Source: SFTJ01 sp045613305 (lineage in GTDB: Bacteria > Bacteroidota > Bacteroidia > Bacteroidales > Muribaculaceae). Taken from it: 64,000 nt of DNA. The notes under the pieces were generated by a model that saw only the letters and a program-made list of their open reading frames with translations, was not told where the DNA came from and made no database searches. Position numbers and translations under genes: made by a program. Shown piece by piece: positions 36,201 to 44,632 of the stretch. The first letter of the stretch is position 1; every line of letters starts with the position of its first letter. Location: assembly GCA_045613305.1 (NCBI GenBank), contig JAZLAU010000020.1, positions 11,415 through 75,414 on the forward strand. Reading direction: 5' to 3'.

Positions 36201-36255
36201 ATGCCCAGCGCTGTGTGTGGCTTAACCTGGGCTGCAAGTTTGAGCACGATGACCG

Positions 36256-36292
36256 CAAAAAAAAACGGGAACCAACATTGCTGCTGGCTCCC
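36256..36292 (-). terminator. Terminator of recA
   Basis: On the minus strand GGGAGCCA pairs with TGGTTCCC (one G-T pair), followed by G and nine T bases after the stem. It lies about 40 bases past the recA stop. Confidence 0.85.
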
Positions 36293-36331
36293 AAAAATAT
36301 AATAATCTAAACACTAATATCGAACGAACAG

Positions 36332-37402
36332 TTATCCTTCGGTCTTGCCTTGCATGGCAGCGAAAATCTTTGTTTCGAGTTCTTCGGCCAATTCAGGATT
36401 ATCGGCAATAATCTGCTTCACAGCATCGCGACCCTGTCCGAGACGAGTTTCTCCATAAGAGAACCAACTACCGCTCTTCTTCACGATGCCAAACTGAACA
36501 CCCAAGTCAACAATTTCGCCATTGCGTGAAATGCCTTCGCCAAACAAGATTTCGAATTCAGTTTTTCTGAAAGGAGGTGCCACCTTATTCTTCACCACCT
36601 TCACGCGAGTCATGTTACCAAGCACATCTTCGCCATTCTTAATTTGTCCAATGCGACGAATGTCGATGCGAACCGAACTATAGAACTTCAACGCGTTACC
36701 ACCAGTGGTAGTTTCAGGAGTGCCAAAGAGCACGCCAAGTTTGTCGCGAAGTTGGTTAATGAAAATGCAGCAGGTGTTAGTTTTAGCAATAGTTGCAGTC
36801 AGTTTACGCAACGCTTGGCTCATAAGTCTTGCCTGCAAACCCATCTTGCTTTCGCCCATTTCGCCTTCAATTTCCGCCTTAGGAGTAAGAGCAGCCACCG
36901 AGTCGATAACGATAATGTCGATAGCCGAACTGCGAATAAGTTGGTCGGCAATTTCAAGCGCTTGCTCACCACAGTCAGGCTGAGCAATCAACAAACTGTT
37001 AACATCCACGCCAAGTTTTTCGGCATAGAAACGGTCGAAAGCATGTTCGGCGTCAATAATTGCAGCAATACCGCCCAACTTTTGCGCCTCGGCAATTGCA
37101 TGGATGGCCAGTGTGGTCTTACCCGAAGATTCAGGGCCATAGATTTCAATTATGCGGCCTCTTGGGTAACCACCCACGCCAAGCGCATAGTTAAGACCTA
37201 TAGAGCCAGTAGGAATCACTTCCACCTCATCAACCTTGTCGTCGCCGAGTTTCATAATCGAACCACGACCGTAGTTCTTATCAATCTTATCCATTGCCAC
37301 CTGTAGAGCCTTAAGTTTTTCGGCCGACACAGGAATTCTATTTGGTTGCTTTGCTGTGCCTTGAGATTCAAGTTCACCGTCAAATTCTAATTCTTTTGCC
37401 AT
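36332..37402 (-). CDS. recA: Recombinase RecA
   Basis: RecA forms filaments on single-stranded DNA for recombination and SOS induction. The start at 37402 (356 residues, MAKELEF) is supported by the promoter 86-116 bases upstream. A longer frame to 37549 would begin before the predicted transcript start. The core shows KNYGRGSIMKLGDD, Walker A GPESSGKTTLAIHA, the DAEHAFD motif, Walker B-type IIVIDSVAALTP and loop L2 INQLRDKLGVLFGTPETTTGG. Intact and of normal length. Confidence 0.97.
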   Translation of the reverse strand: MAKELEFDGELESQGTAKQPNRIPVSAEKLKALQVAMDKIDKNYGRGSIMKLGDDKVDEVEVIPTGSIGLNYALGVGGYPRGRIIEIYGPESSGKTTLAIHAIAEAQKLGGIAAIIDAEHAFDRFYAEKLGVDVNSLLIAQPDCGEQALEIADQLIRSSAIDIIVIDSVAALTPKAEIEGEMGESKMGLQARLMSQALRKLTATIAKTNTCCIFINQLRDKLGVLFGTPETTTGGNALKFYSSVRIDIRRIGQIKNGEDVLGNMTRVKVVKNKVAPPFRKTEFEILFGEGISRNGEIVDLGVQFGIVKKSGSWFSYGETRLGQGRDAVKQIIADNPELAEELETKIFAAMQGKTEG

Positions 37403-37487
37403 TGTATTATGTTTTGCGTTAATATTCTTAATTTTCACACCATGATGAGCATCGAAATCTGTTGCCTCACTCATCATTTTTACATTA

Positions 37488-37518
37488 CAAATATAATAAT
37501 TATCTTCTACAATGCAAA
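37488..37518 (-). promoter_or_regulatory. Predicted promoter of recA
   Basis: On the minus strand TTTG (37518-37515) and TATATTTG (37495-37488) are 19 bases apart, both perfect consensus. The start site would be near 37481, giving an about 80-base leader to the ATG at 37402. Confidence 0.75.
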
Positions 37519-37745
37519 GAAAGTAAGAGTGTGGGCAACGTATATGCACATATATGTTAAATTCTTTTATCTACTCTGTTTTATTTCCATTTTAGCAATC
37601 TAAAGCCCCATCTGCGCGCAACGCACATAACAACTCTGCTCAGCATCAATGCCGCTATTAAACCGCAGCAAATGGCACTATTCAATTTATTTAAAGCGTC
37701 CTTTAGTTAAACATTGTTAAATTTCAAATAAAACTTGTTTGAAAA

Positions 37746-37777
37746 TTATGTTATATAACATAAAAAGCATACCTTTG
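37746..37777 (+). promoter_or_regulatory. 18-bp palindrome plus -7 box (regulated promoter candidate)
   Basis: TTATGTTATATAACATAA (37746-37763) is a perfect 18-bp palindrome. It occupies the place where a -33 box would be for TACCTTTG (37770-37777). The nearest TTTG is 28 bases from the -7 box, too far. This arrangement fits a promoter that needs a dimeric DNA-binding protein. Confidence 0.5.
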
Positions 37778-37783
37778 CACTGT

Positions 37784-37848
37784 GTTTTTCATGGTATTAG
37801 ATTTAAGGTTAATAAAGGTTGATTGTCGAGAGACAATCAATTTTTTTT
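37784..37848 (+). ncRNA. Short transcript unit or leader ending in a terminator
   Basis: After the TACCTTTG box the sequence runs GTGTTTTTCATGGTATTAG, ATTTAAGGTTAATAAAGG, then a terminator hairpin GATTGTC-GAGA-GACAATC (37821-37837) and eight T. From memory this leader-like string recurs in Bacteroidales genomes, but I cannot verify that or its Rfam name. The ATG at 37791 opens a 44-codon frame (MVLDLRLIKV...) that reads through the hairpin, so a leader peptide is also possible. No plus-strand gene follows closely. Confidence 0.45.
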
Positions 37849-37934
37849 GCACTAAACTGAAAAGCACATTAAATCAACAGGTTACGCCTAACCAAAAAAA
37901 TCATTTTATATATCAAATTGGCTAAACATATATA

Positions 37935-37961
37935 CAAATGCCACCAAACAGGGGGCATTTG
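37935..37961. other. Hairpin between the two short transcript units
   Basis: CAAATGCC and GGCATTTG form an 8-bp perfect stem with an 11-base loop; CTACATTTTTG follows. It may be a second terminator for the upstream unit. The TTTG of that tail is the -33 box of the next promoter. Confidence 0.5.
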
Positions 37962-37968
37962 CTACATT

Positions 37969-38000
37969 TTTGCCTTAATTCAGAAAAATTATTATATTTG
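37969..38000 (+). promoter_or_regulatory. Promoter of the 38.0 kb RNA candidate
   Basis: TTTG (37969-37972) and TATATTTG (37993-38000) are exactly 20 bases apart, a perfect match to the Bacteroidetes primary sigma factor pattern. Confidence 0.75.
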
Positions 38001-38006
38001 TAAAGT

Positions 38007-38193
38007 CATGTGTGAGAACATTCGACAACACCAACCTAAATATGTTGGAAAAATAAAATCATTTAGTCTAAATTTCCCTATGTCGTAGATAAAGAGTAAG
38101 CATGCGAATGTCAAAATTTAATCTTACGATAATTAATCCGAAAGGATAAAATTATAGAGAGCCAGCCCAAACGGGTTGGCTCGTTCTATTTTT
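38007..38193 (+). ncRNA. Candidate stand-alone structured small RNA (about 187 nt)
   Basis: This is a complete unit: consensus promoter just upstream, about 145 bases of structured sequence, then a strong terminator (GAGCCAGCCC-AAAC-GGGTTGGCTC, 38158-38181) and a T-rich end. Nested pairings are visible by eye: ACATT 38018-38022 with AATGT 38107-38111; CGACA 38023-38027 with TGTCG 38081-38085; CCAAC 38031-38035 with GTTGG 38044-38048; and ATCC-GAAA-GGAT at 38136-38147. There is no coding frame of note, and the next gene is on the other strand. It lacks a tmRNA tag and SRP or RNase P signatures. The size is compatible with 6S RNA but I cannot show its fold. The following stretch to 38390 holds nothing I can support. 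Confidence 0.6.
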
Positions 38194-38393
38194 ATGATAT
38201 CTACGTCTTAATTTTTTTTAATTGGTTAGTGCCCTGGGCTCTCACAAGAAGAAAATTCTCCATTGCGGTTATGCTTTCGCAACAACGAGGCCTCTTTTTA
38301 TTGTGAGCAAAGAAACATGGCGCGCTCAGTTAGGCTGTGAGCCACAATTGCAGCCGAAGCCAAATCGGCTACGAGATATATGCCCTTTGATGC

Positions 38394-38954
38394 TTATAAA
38401 CTCTTAACCACCTTGCACGGATTACCCACAGCGATGCTTCCGGCCGGAATATCGGCAACAACCACCGAACCGGCACCTATGGTGCAATTATCGCCAATGG
38501 TGACACCCGGCAAAACAGTTACGCCACCGCCTATCCACACATTATTGCCTATAGTGATAGGTTTGGCCCACTCTTGGCGCGTGTTACGCTCTACGGGGTC
38601 GGTGGAATGACAAGCAGTGTAAAGGCTCACATTAGGACCTATAAACACATCATTGCCTATGGTTACGGGAGCCTCATCAAGAACCGTGAAATTAAAATTA
38701 GCGAAAAATCCTTCGCCTACTCTGATGTTTACACCGTAATCGCAGCGAAAGGGCTGATTGATGATTATATTCTTGCCGCATGCTCCCAGAATGCAACGCA
38801 ACATGGCATCGCGCGCAGATGTGTCAGACGGACGCAAATTGTTATACTCCCACACCTTATCGTGCGTAGCAATCAATTTTTCGAGCAAGTGGCTATTGGT
38901 TGCGTCATACACCTCGCCACCTATCATCTTATCCCATTCGGTAGTTTCTGCCAT
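38394..38954 (-). CDS. Maltose/galactoside O-acetyltransferase family protein
   Basis: The 186-residue left-handed beta-helix acetyltransferase transfers acetyl from acetyl-CoA to a sugar hydroxyl. It has the N-terminal helical Mac domain (MIGGEVYDATNSHLLEKL, about 10-27). The hexapeptide repeat region (IRVGEGFFANFN, VTIGNDVFIGPNVSLYTACHSTDP with the catalytic His) and the ending IGDNCTIGAGSVVVADIPAGSIAVGNPCKVVK follow. Physiological substrate is unknown. It is the last gene of a minus-strand run with thioesterase, DUF721 and recF genes (14-base gap). Confidence 0.9.
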   Translation of the reverse strand: MAETTEWDKMIGGEVYDATNSHLLEKLIATHDKVWEYNNLRPSDTSARDAMLRCILGACGKNIIINQPFRCDYGVNIRVGEGFFANFNFTVLDEAPVTIGNDVFIGPNVSLYTACHSTDPVERNTRQEWAKPITIGNNVWIGGGVTVLPGVTIGDNCTIGAGSVVVADIPAGSIAVGNPCKVVKSL

Positions 38955-38968
38955 TGCAACTTCACCAA

Positions 38969-39430
38969 TTACAGTGTTCGGCCCTCATAATTCTCTAATG
39001 CTGTGCGCCAGCAATCAGAAATAGGCTTCGATTTGCATGTTTCGGGGTCAAAGCCCACCATCACAACAGTGCATTGTGCCTTGGTTTCGCCAGTGTCTAC
39101 ATTCACCAATCGCTGCACCAACTGAATGCTCTTGGTGCCTATGCGCAGCGTTTGTGTTTGCGCTTCGAGATTTTCGTGATAATAGGTTGGGCTGAAGAAA
39201 TTGCAGTTTACGTTGGCAATAACGATGTCCACCGTTTGCCAATCGATTTCCTCATTGCGCACCTCATTAAAATATTTTGTCTTTGCCAAATCAAACAAAG
39301 TGAAATACACCGAATTGTTTACGTGGCCCAACGCATCTATGTCGTTGAAACGCAACTGCACCGGCAATTTGTGGCGATAAGGAGTTTCTACTTCAATTCC
39401 GTATGATTGTTTTTTTGCTTTTTCTTCCAT
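38969..39430 (-). CDS. Acyl-CoA thioesterase, 4HBT hot-dog family
   Basis: The 153-residue single hot-dog domain protein has the family motif LRFNDIDALGHVNNSVYFTLFDLAKTKYF (about 27-55), including the catalytic Asp and the His-Val-Asn-Asn helix start. VNCNFFSPTYYHENL and later strands follow. Such YbgC/FadM-like enzymes hydrolyse acyl-CoA esters. It lies 15 bases downstream of the DUF721 gene and 14 bases upstream of the acetyltransferase gene on the same strand. The acyl substrate is not known. Confidence 0.9.
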   Translation of the reverse strand: MEEKAKKQSYGIEVETPYRHKLPVQLRFNDIDALGHVNNSVYFTLFDLAKTKYFNEVRNEEIDWQTVDIVIANVNCNFFSPTYYHENLEAQTQTLRIGTKSIQLVQRLVNVDTGETKAQCTVVMVGFDPETCKSKPISDCWRTALENYEGRTL

Positions 39431-39445
39431 TACAGTAATTCTTTG

Positions 39446-39736
39446 TTATTTAAAAATTATATCTGTCAACACCGGCGCTCCCACCGCTTCGTTGATGCGC
39501 TGCACGAGCAACGATCGACTCATCATCAGTTCGTTTCGGAGCGTAGCCGACGAAAGGCGCACCGTCATCACACCGTTTTTCACCGAACGGCTTATGGTGT
39601 ATCGGTTAATGCCATAGCCCACTACTTCAGGCCACACAAACGAAGCCTTTTGCTCGTTCATGGCACCTTCTAAATTTTCTTGTTTGATGAAATTCTTTAT
39701 GATTTCACCTATTTGTTGCGCCTCAGTGCGTTTCAT
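39446..39736 (-). CDS. DUF721 (DciA-like) protein
   Basis: The small basic protein of 96 residues has a short N-terminal helix region and a compact domain with FVWPEVVGYGINRYTISRSVKNGVMTVRLSSATLRNELMMSRSLLVQRINE. The pattern W..V.G....T, V.V.S..L..EL and L...IN is that of DUF721, the family of the DnaB loader DciA. Its start codon overlaps the stop of recF by four bases (ATGA), a strict coupling and the usual neighbourhood of this family. A role in replicative helicase loading is an inference from family and position. Confidence 0.85.
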   Translation of the reverse strand: MKRTEAQQIGEIIKNFIKQENLEGAMNEQKASFVWPEVVGYGINRYTISRSVKNGVMTVRLSSATLRNELMMSRSLLVQRINEAVGAPVLTDIIFK

Positions 39737-40842
39737 TGTTTAATGTATTGAGTGTCGGCCTTGCATTCGCCGTGGTCGACAGTGAAGATGCTATAACTAT
39801 TGTCTAACGAAACAAGAATTTCATCCAGGTGAGTGCGATTGGTGTCGGTGATGAAAATCTGCCCAAATTCGTTATCATTAACTACCTTTACTATGCTTTC
39901 AACACGTTGAGCATCGAGCTTGTCGAATATGTCGTCTAAAAGCAAAATAGGCAACGAAGAACTTTGCGACTTCAAGAAGTCGTATTGAGCCAATCGCAGC
40001 GCAATGGTGTAGGTTTTGCACTGTCCCTGGCTACCAATTTTGCGCATAGAGTGACCATTGAGCAAGAGGTTGATGTCGTCGCGGTGCACACCGTGAGAGG
40101 TGTAGCCCAACACGGCATCGCGCTCTCGATACTGCTGCAACAAGTCGTGCATCGATGCTGTTTGCAAATGACTGCTCAACTCCAATTCCACTTGCTCGCC
40201 CTGGCCGGCAATGGCTTCATAATAGCGCATAAATATCGGCGTGAACTCCTTAATCCACTCTGTGCGTATTTTATGAATGTAGTTGGCAGTTTCTGTCAAC
40301 TGATATTCCACAGTTTCAAACAAAATAGGGTCGCGATAACCTTGGCGAATGAGCGAATTTCGGTTTTCAAGCGCCTTATTATAGCGGATAAGTTGTGCCA
40401 AGTATTCGGTATTCCCTTGCGATATGATTTGGTCCATCAATCGTCGACGCTCTTCGCTGCCGCCACGTATCAATTCCCAGTCCATAGGCGACACCATCAC
40501 CAAAGGCAACAAGCCGATGTGCTGACTCAGGCGCTGATAGTCTTTGCCGTCGCGCTTAAAACTCTTGCGCTTGCCTTTTTGGTAGGCCATTGTGATTTCT
40601 AAATTCTCATCGTGACGCAAATATTTGCCTCGGAGCATCATATAGTCGGAATCGTGATTGAGCACCACCTGATCGCTCAGATTGCCACAACTTTTGGCAA
40701 AACTCAGATAATATATTGCATCGAGCACATTGGTCTTGCCCATCCCATTATTGCCTATAAAGCAATTAATGTTGGGCGAAAATTCTAACTTGCACTCAGC
40801 AAGATTCTTAAAATTAACTATATTAAGACTTTGCAAAATCAT
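39733..40842 (-). CDS. recF: DNA replication and repair protein RecF
   Basis: RecF is an SMC-like ATPase that helps load RecA at gapped DNA. The 369 residues include SLNIVNFKNLAECKLEF, Walker A IGNNGMGKTNVLDAIYYL (about 29-46), the GSEERRRLMDQIIS motif (about 118-131) and the ABC signature GSQGQCKTYTIALRLAQ. Walker B is ILLLDDIFDKLDAQR (about 310-324). The order recF-DUF721 matches other bacteria. Intact. Confidence 0.95.
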   Translation of the reverse strand: MILQSLNIVNFKNLAECKLEFSPNINCFIGNNGMGKTNVLDAIYYLSFAKSCGNLSDQVVLNHDSDYMMLRGKYLRHDENLEITMAYQKGKRKSFKRDGKDYQRLSQHIGLLPLVMVSPMDWELIRGGSEERRRLMDQIISQGNTEYLAQLIRYNKALENRNSLIRQGYRDPILFETVEYQLTETANYIHKIRTEWIKEFTPIFMRYYEAIAGQGEQVELELSSHLQTASMHDLLQQYRERDAVLGYTSHGVHRDDINLLLNGHSMRKIGSQGQCKTYTIALRLAQYDFLKSQSSSLPILLLDDIFDKLDAQRVESIVKVVNDNEFGQIFITDTNRTHLDEILVSLDNSYSIFTVDHGECKADTQYIKQ

Positions 40843-40915
40843 ATCTGTGCAAATTTACTAAATTATAATGAATAGTTGCAGAGTGTTTGCTTTATTTAAC
40901 CCTATCTTATAGGCA

Positions 40916-40945
40916 TAAAAAAAACGATGTAACACTCTTACATCA
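40916..40945 (-). terminator. Terminator of dnaX transcript
   Basis: On the minus strand GATGTAA-GAGTG-TTACATC is followed by G and eight T. It separates dnaX from recF downstream. Confidence 0.85.
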
Positions 40946-41028
40946 TTCCACACACTCTTCTCGAAAATTGTTGCTACGGCAAATTTGCTTCATCTTACTG
41001 TGCCAAGCAAACAGCACATAGCGCCGTG

Positions 41029-42756
41029 CTACTTCAGCGACAGTTGAAAGTCGTTGATTAGAGCCTCAACACCGGCATATTTTACACGTATTTCATCAAT
41101 TATCTCACGTTGCGACTTATATTTTGTTACAGGCGCAGCGGCCACCACCTTAATATTCATACCCACGTAATCGTTTTGCAAATCGTTGCGCAACGATTCT
41201 AAAATCATGTCAACAAACTGTTCAACGATTTTCTTTTGGCCTGCATCGACATGAACCTCAAACAGATTAGGCTCAACCAATATAGGCTGAGTCATGCTCA
41301 TAACGCTGGTGACCATGTTGCGGGTTGGATTATTATAAATGAAATTGTTCCAAGCATTCACAAGCATGGCTTGATTAAACACCGCCTTACGCATTTGCGA
41401 AGGTGCTTTTTCAGAAGCAGACGGTTTATCGTCGGCCGTCAACTTTTCTACACTCGACACATTAAACACCTTACGCATTGTAGGGCGAGTAGATAACGCA
41501 GGCTGGGCTGCCGGCGCAGCATTTGCCGCCGGCGCCGATTGCTGAGGTCCGGCAACGGCAGGGCGTGCTGCTGGCGCTGATTGCGCTGGTTGCGCAGTTG
41601 GCTTCGACTCTATTGGGCGTAACGGACGGTTACCACCTCCGCCGCCTGTGGGCGTTGGTGTTGGGTCGAGCAACTGGCATATCTTTATAAGCGTTAGTTC
41701 CACAAGAAACTGCTTATTGGTGGCTGTAGGATAATTGAGGTCGCAGGTGTTGCACAAATCCATAGCGCAATAATACCACTTTGGGTGCAGCGTCACCGAT
41801 TGGGCTGCAAACTGCTGCACAACCTCTTCGCTCATCTCAAGCAAGCAACGAGTAGACGGGTCATAGGCCACCATCAAATCGCGCAAGTGCTGAGCCAAGC
41901 CATTAATGAAGAATTTTGAATCAAAGCCGTGGTCGCGCACATCCTTATAGATTAGCAGCGCCTCGGGCACATTGCAAGTTTTAAAAGCCTCCACCAATCG
42001 GAAATAATATTCGTGGTCGAGCACATTAAGGTTGGCAATTGTGCTTTGATAAGTGATGTTTCCCTCCGAAGCAGCCGCCACTTGGTCGAAAATCGACAAA
42101 GCATCGCGCATAGCGCCATCGGCCTTTTGGGCTATCACATTGAGGGCGGCAGGCTCGGCTGTGATGCCTTCCTGCGAGCCTATGTATTGCAACTGCTGCA
42201 CTATGTCTTGAATGGTGATGCGCGAAAAGTCGTAGATTTGGCATCGGCTCAAGATGGTGGGGATAATCTTATGCTTTTCGGTAGTGGCAAGGATAAAGAT
42301 GGCATGCGCTGGCGGTTCCTCAAGAGTTTTAAGGAAGGCATTGAATGCTTGCGCCGACAGCATGTGAACCTCGTCGATGATAAACACCCTATACTTGCCT
42401 ATTTGCGGCGGAATGCGCACCTGGTCAATGAGGTTACGGATATCATCCACCGAATTGTTTGACGCGGCGTCGAGTTCCACAATGTTGTAACTGCGCTGCT
42501 CATTAAACGCCACACACGATTCGCACTCATTGCAAGCCTCATAGTCTGAAGTAGGGTTCAAACAGTTGATTGTCTTGGCAAAGATGCGGGCACACGATGT
42601 TTTACCCACCCCACGAGGGCCGCAAAACAGATAGGCATGTGCCAAGCGTTCGCTCTCAATAGCCGATTTTAGGGTATGTGTGAGCGATTGCTGGCCTACC
42701 ACGCTGCGAAAGGTGGATGGGCGATATTTTCGGGCTGATACTATATAGTTTTCCAT
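41029..42756 (-). CDS. dnaX: DNA polymerase III subunit gamma/tau
   Basis: DnaX is the clamp-loader ATPase. The 575 residues show YRPSTFRSVVGQQSLTHTLKSAI, Walker A FCGPRGVGKTSCARI (about 45-59), a four-Cys zinc site (NCLNPTSDYEACNECESC), Walker B VFIIDEVHMLS and the sensor TILSRCQIYDF. A Pro/Ala-rich linker (about 370-440) precedes the tau C-terminal part (VNAWNNFIYNN). I see no obvious A-AAA-AAG slippery site, but did not search exhaustively. It lies 55 bases downstream of the hydrolase gene. Confidence 0.94.
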   Translation of the reverse strand: MENYIVSARKYRPSTFRSVVGQQSLTHTLKSAIESERLAHAYLFCGPRGVGKTSCARIFAKTINCLNPTSDYEACNECESCVAFNEQRSYNIVELDAASNNSVDDIRNLIDQVRIPPQIGKYRVFIIDEVHMLSAQAFNAFLKTLEEPPAHAIFILATTEKHKIIPTILSRCQIYDFSRITIQDIVQQLQYIGSQEGITAEPAALNVIAQKADGAMRDALSIFDQVAAASEGNITYQSTIANLNVLDHEYYFRLVEAFKTCNVPEALLIYKDVRDHGFDSKFFINGLAQHLRDLMVAYDPSTRCLLEMSEEVVQQFAAQSVTLHPKWYYCAMDLCNTCDLNYPTATNKQFLVELTLIKICQLLDPTPTPTGGGGGNRPLRPIESKPTAQPAQSAPAARPAVAGPQQSAPAANAAPAAQPALSTRPTMRKVFNVSSVEKLTADDKPSASEKAPSQMRKAVFNQAMLVNAWNNFIYNNPTRNMVTSVMSMTQPILVEPNLFEVHVDAGQKKIVEQFVDMILESLRNDLQNDYVGMNIKVVAAAPVTKYKSQREIIDEIRVKYAGVEALINDFQLSLK

Positions 42757-42811
42757 TACTTACAAAGTTAGCATTTTTATTTTAAAATCTTCAGCGATTT
42801 CAAAGTCTTTT

Positions 42812-44155
42812 TCAGCGTTTCTTCACCCATTGCAACATATCGCCAAGCACCTTAGGGTCGATGGTTTGCTCTATTATGCCGTAATCAAGGGTTGGGCCGC
42901 TGCAATGCTGCATGAAGTGATTGTGGCTTGGATAAATTATTGTTTCGAGGTTTTTGCCACGATAGTTCTGCTTGAGCAAGAATTCGTTAGGCACGGCAGG
43001 CACTTGCACATCGTTCCACCCGAAAATGGCCATCATAGGGCATTTCACTCGCTTTAAATCGTCAACCGGGGCATATTGCACAAACCGGCGATACCATGCC
43101 GAAGTCATTGCTGCCACCTGGCTGTCGATGGCCATTACCTGCGCCGGAGTCTTGGCATTTTTTGCCATCATATCTTTCAGCGTTGTGCGCAAGCGCTCGG
43201 TGTCGGATATGGTGTCGATGGCGGCAAATATGTTTTTTGTGTATTGGCGGTCGGCATCGCTCATGGCACTGCCGCTCAATTTCACCACTTCCTCGTTTTG
43301 CAAAAGCATCAAGTCAGCACCCTTCATCACCGGTCCGGCTATTGTGCCTATAAATGCAATGTCCTTGCTGTGCTTAGCGGCAAGCATTATGGCTATTATT
43401 CCGCCTTCGCTATGACCAATCACGCCAATCTTCTTTTTATTGATTTGCGGCACTGACTTCAAAAAATTCACCGCAGCCAGTGCATCGGTGGCAAAGTCGT
43501 CGGTAGTGTCGTGGGCAGTTCCTTGCGACGACCCACCCACACCACGGTCGTCGTAGCGCAACACGGCCACCCCGTTGCGGCTCAAGTAGTCGGCAATCAC
43601 CTTAAAGGGCTTATGCCCCATAACCTCCTCGTCGCGATTTTGAGCGCCGCTGCCACTCACAAGCACCACTGCTGTGAGTTTCTTGGCATCCTTAGGCATT
43701 GTGAGAGTTCCGGCAAAGGTGAGGTCGCCGTTGCTAAACGTCACTTCGGTTTCTTCATACGGATATGGCGGTTGCGGAGTTTGAGGGCGTTCAAGATAGG
43801 GGTTATCGCTCACACGGCTCAGTGTCAAAGGCAACTTCGAAAACCCTTGTTGAAAAGTTCCCACCAAGGCTTCGCCCGCAGCATCTAACTCACCGCTGAA
43901 CGTTATGCCCAACTGACGCAACTGCACAAAAGCCGTTGAGAGCGTGACATTCACCGAATCGCCCTTAAAATTCATCGCCTTCTGGTCGGGCGAATCGAGC
44001 CATGCCGTACGGCTGTCGGCAATGCGTATAACTATGGTAAGTTTGTTCATGCCAAGCGACAAATCGCCCTGCCACTTGCCTACAAGGTTATTAGCACCTG
44101 CAACAACAGCAACACCAATGAACATCAGTGTTAACAAAAAAATTCTTTTAATCAT
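42812..44155 (-). CDS. Exported alpha/beta hydrolase with N-terminal beta domain
   Basis: The 447-residue protein has a signal peptide (1-21, ending VAGA). A beta-rich domain (about 22-125, LVGKWQGDLSLGMNKLTIVIRI) resembles those preceding serine hydrolases of Bacteroidetes. The hydrolase domain has the oxyanion segment VVLVSGSGAQNRDE and the nucleophile elbow GVIGHSEGGIIAIML (Ser about 247). A late Asp lies in FGWNDVQVP and the catalytic His in YPSHNHFMQ. A peptidase S9/S33 or esterase activity is plausible, but the substrate is unknown. It follows cdd with a 6-base gap. Confidence 0.88.
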   Translation of the reverse strand: MIKRIFLLTLMFIGVAVVAGANNLVGKWQGDLSLGMNKLTIVIRIADSRTAWLDSPDQKAMNFKGDSVNVTLSTAFVQLRQLGITFSGELDAAGEALVGTFQQGFSKLPLTLSRVSDNPYLERPQTPQPPYPYEETEVTFSNGDLTFAGTLTMPKDAKKLTAVVLVSGSGAQNRDEEVMGHKPFKVIADYLSRNGVAVLRYDDRGVGGSSQGTAHDTTDDFATDALAAVNFLKSVPQINKKKIGVIGHSEGGIIAIMLAAKHSKDIAFIGTIAGPVMKGADLMLLQNEEVVKLSGSAMSDADRQYTKNIFAAIDTISDTERLRTTLKDMMAKNAKTPAQVMAIDSQVAAMTSAWYRRFVQYAPVDDLKRVKCPMMAIFGWNDVQVPAVPNEFLLKQNYRGKNLETIIYPSHNHFMQHCSGPTLDYGIIEQTIDPKVLGDMLQWVKKR

Positions 44156-44161
44156 TAACTT

Positions 44162-44632
44162 TTAAAATTCAGCAAAACACAAAGGCATAAGGGCCTTGAT
44201 GCTTTCTAATTTATATACTTCATTTCGGCCGCACAAAATTATTTCGATAGGTTTTTGTGCAATTGTTTCATACTCCAAAATTGCTTGTCGGCAATGTCCG
44301 CAAGGCGAGATAGGCTTTTCCACAAAATCGCCCTCGGTGAAAGCGGCAATCACAAGTTTCTTAAATGCCACGCTGGGATAGTTGGCTCCAGCATAATATA
44401 TCACACTGCGTTCGGCACATGTGCCCGACGAAAACGCAGCATTTTCTTGGTTAGAACCAGTGAGCACCACGCCGTTCTCAAGTTCCAACGCCACACCCAC
44501 ATTAAACTTGCTATAAGGCGAATAAGCTGTTTTTGTGGCTTCGCGGGCTTGAGTGGTGAGTTTTTTATCCTCTTCGGTTAGTTCCGTATAAGAGTAAACT
44601 GCTATCTTTGTAGTCAAATTGATTTCTTTCAT
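44162..44632 (-). CDS. cdd: Cytidine deaminase
   Basis: Cdd deaminates cytidine and deoxycytidine to uridine for pyrimidine salvage. The start at 44632 gives 156 residues with the family-like N-terminus MKEINLTTKIAVYSYTELTEEDK; a longer frame to 44776 would run into the divergent gene. Catalytic motifs are NAAFSSGTCAERSVI (zinc Cys and Glu) and PISPCGHCRQAILEY (two Cys zinc ligands). YSPYSKFNVGVALEL precedes them. Its ATG overlaps the ATG of the divergent GH73 gene. It probably shares a transcript with the hydrolase gene and perhaps dnaX. Confidence 0.93.
   Translation of the reverse strand: MKEINLTTKIAVYSYTELTEEDKKLTTQAREATKTAYSPYSKFNVGVALELENGVVLTGSNQENAAFSSGTCAERSVIYYAGANYPSVAFKKLVIAAFTEGDFVEKPISPCGHCRQAILEYETIAQKPIEIILCGRNEVYKLESIKALMPLCFAEF

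Noticed and set aside
38007..38193. RNA candidate interpreted as tmRNA or SRP RNA
   Set aside because: There is no tag-peptide frame with an AA-stop end, no alanine-tRNA-like ends and no SRP GGAA/GCAG loop motif.
38222..38407. Plus-strand 61-codon frame after the small RNA candidate
   Set aside because: It has no signal, motif or recognisable family, and it runs into the 3' end of the acetyltransferase gene on the other strand.
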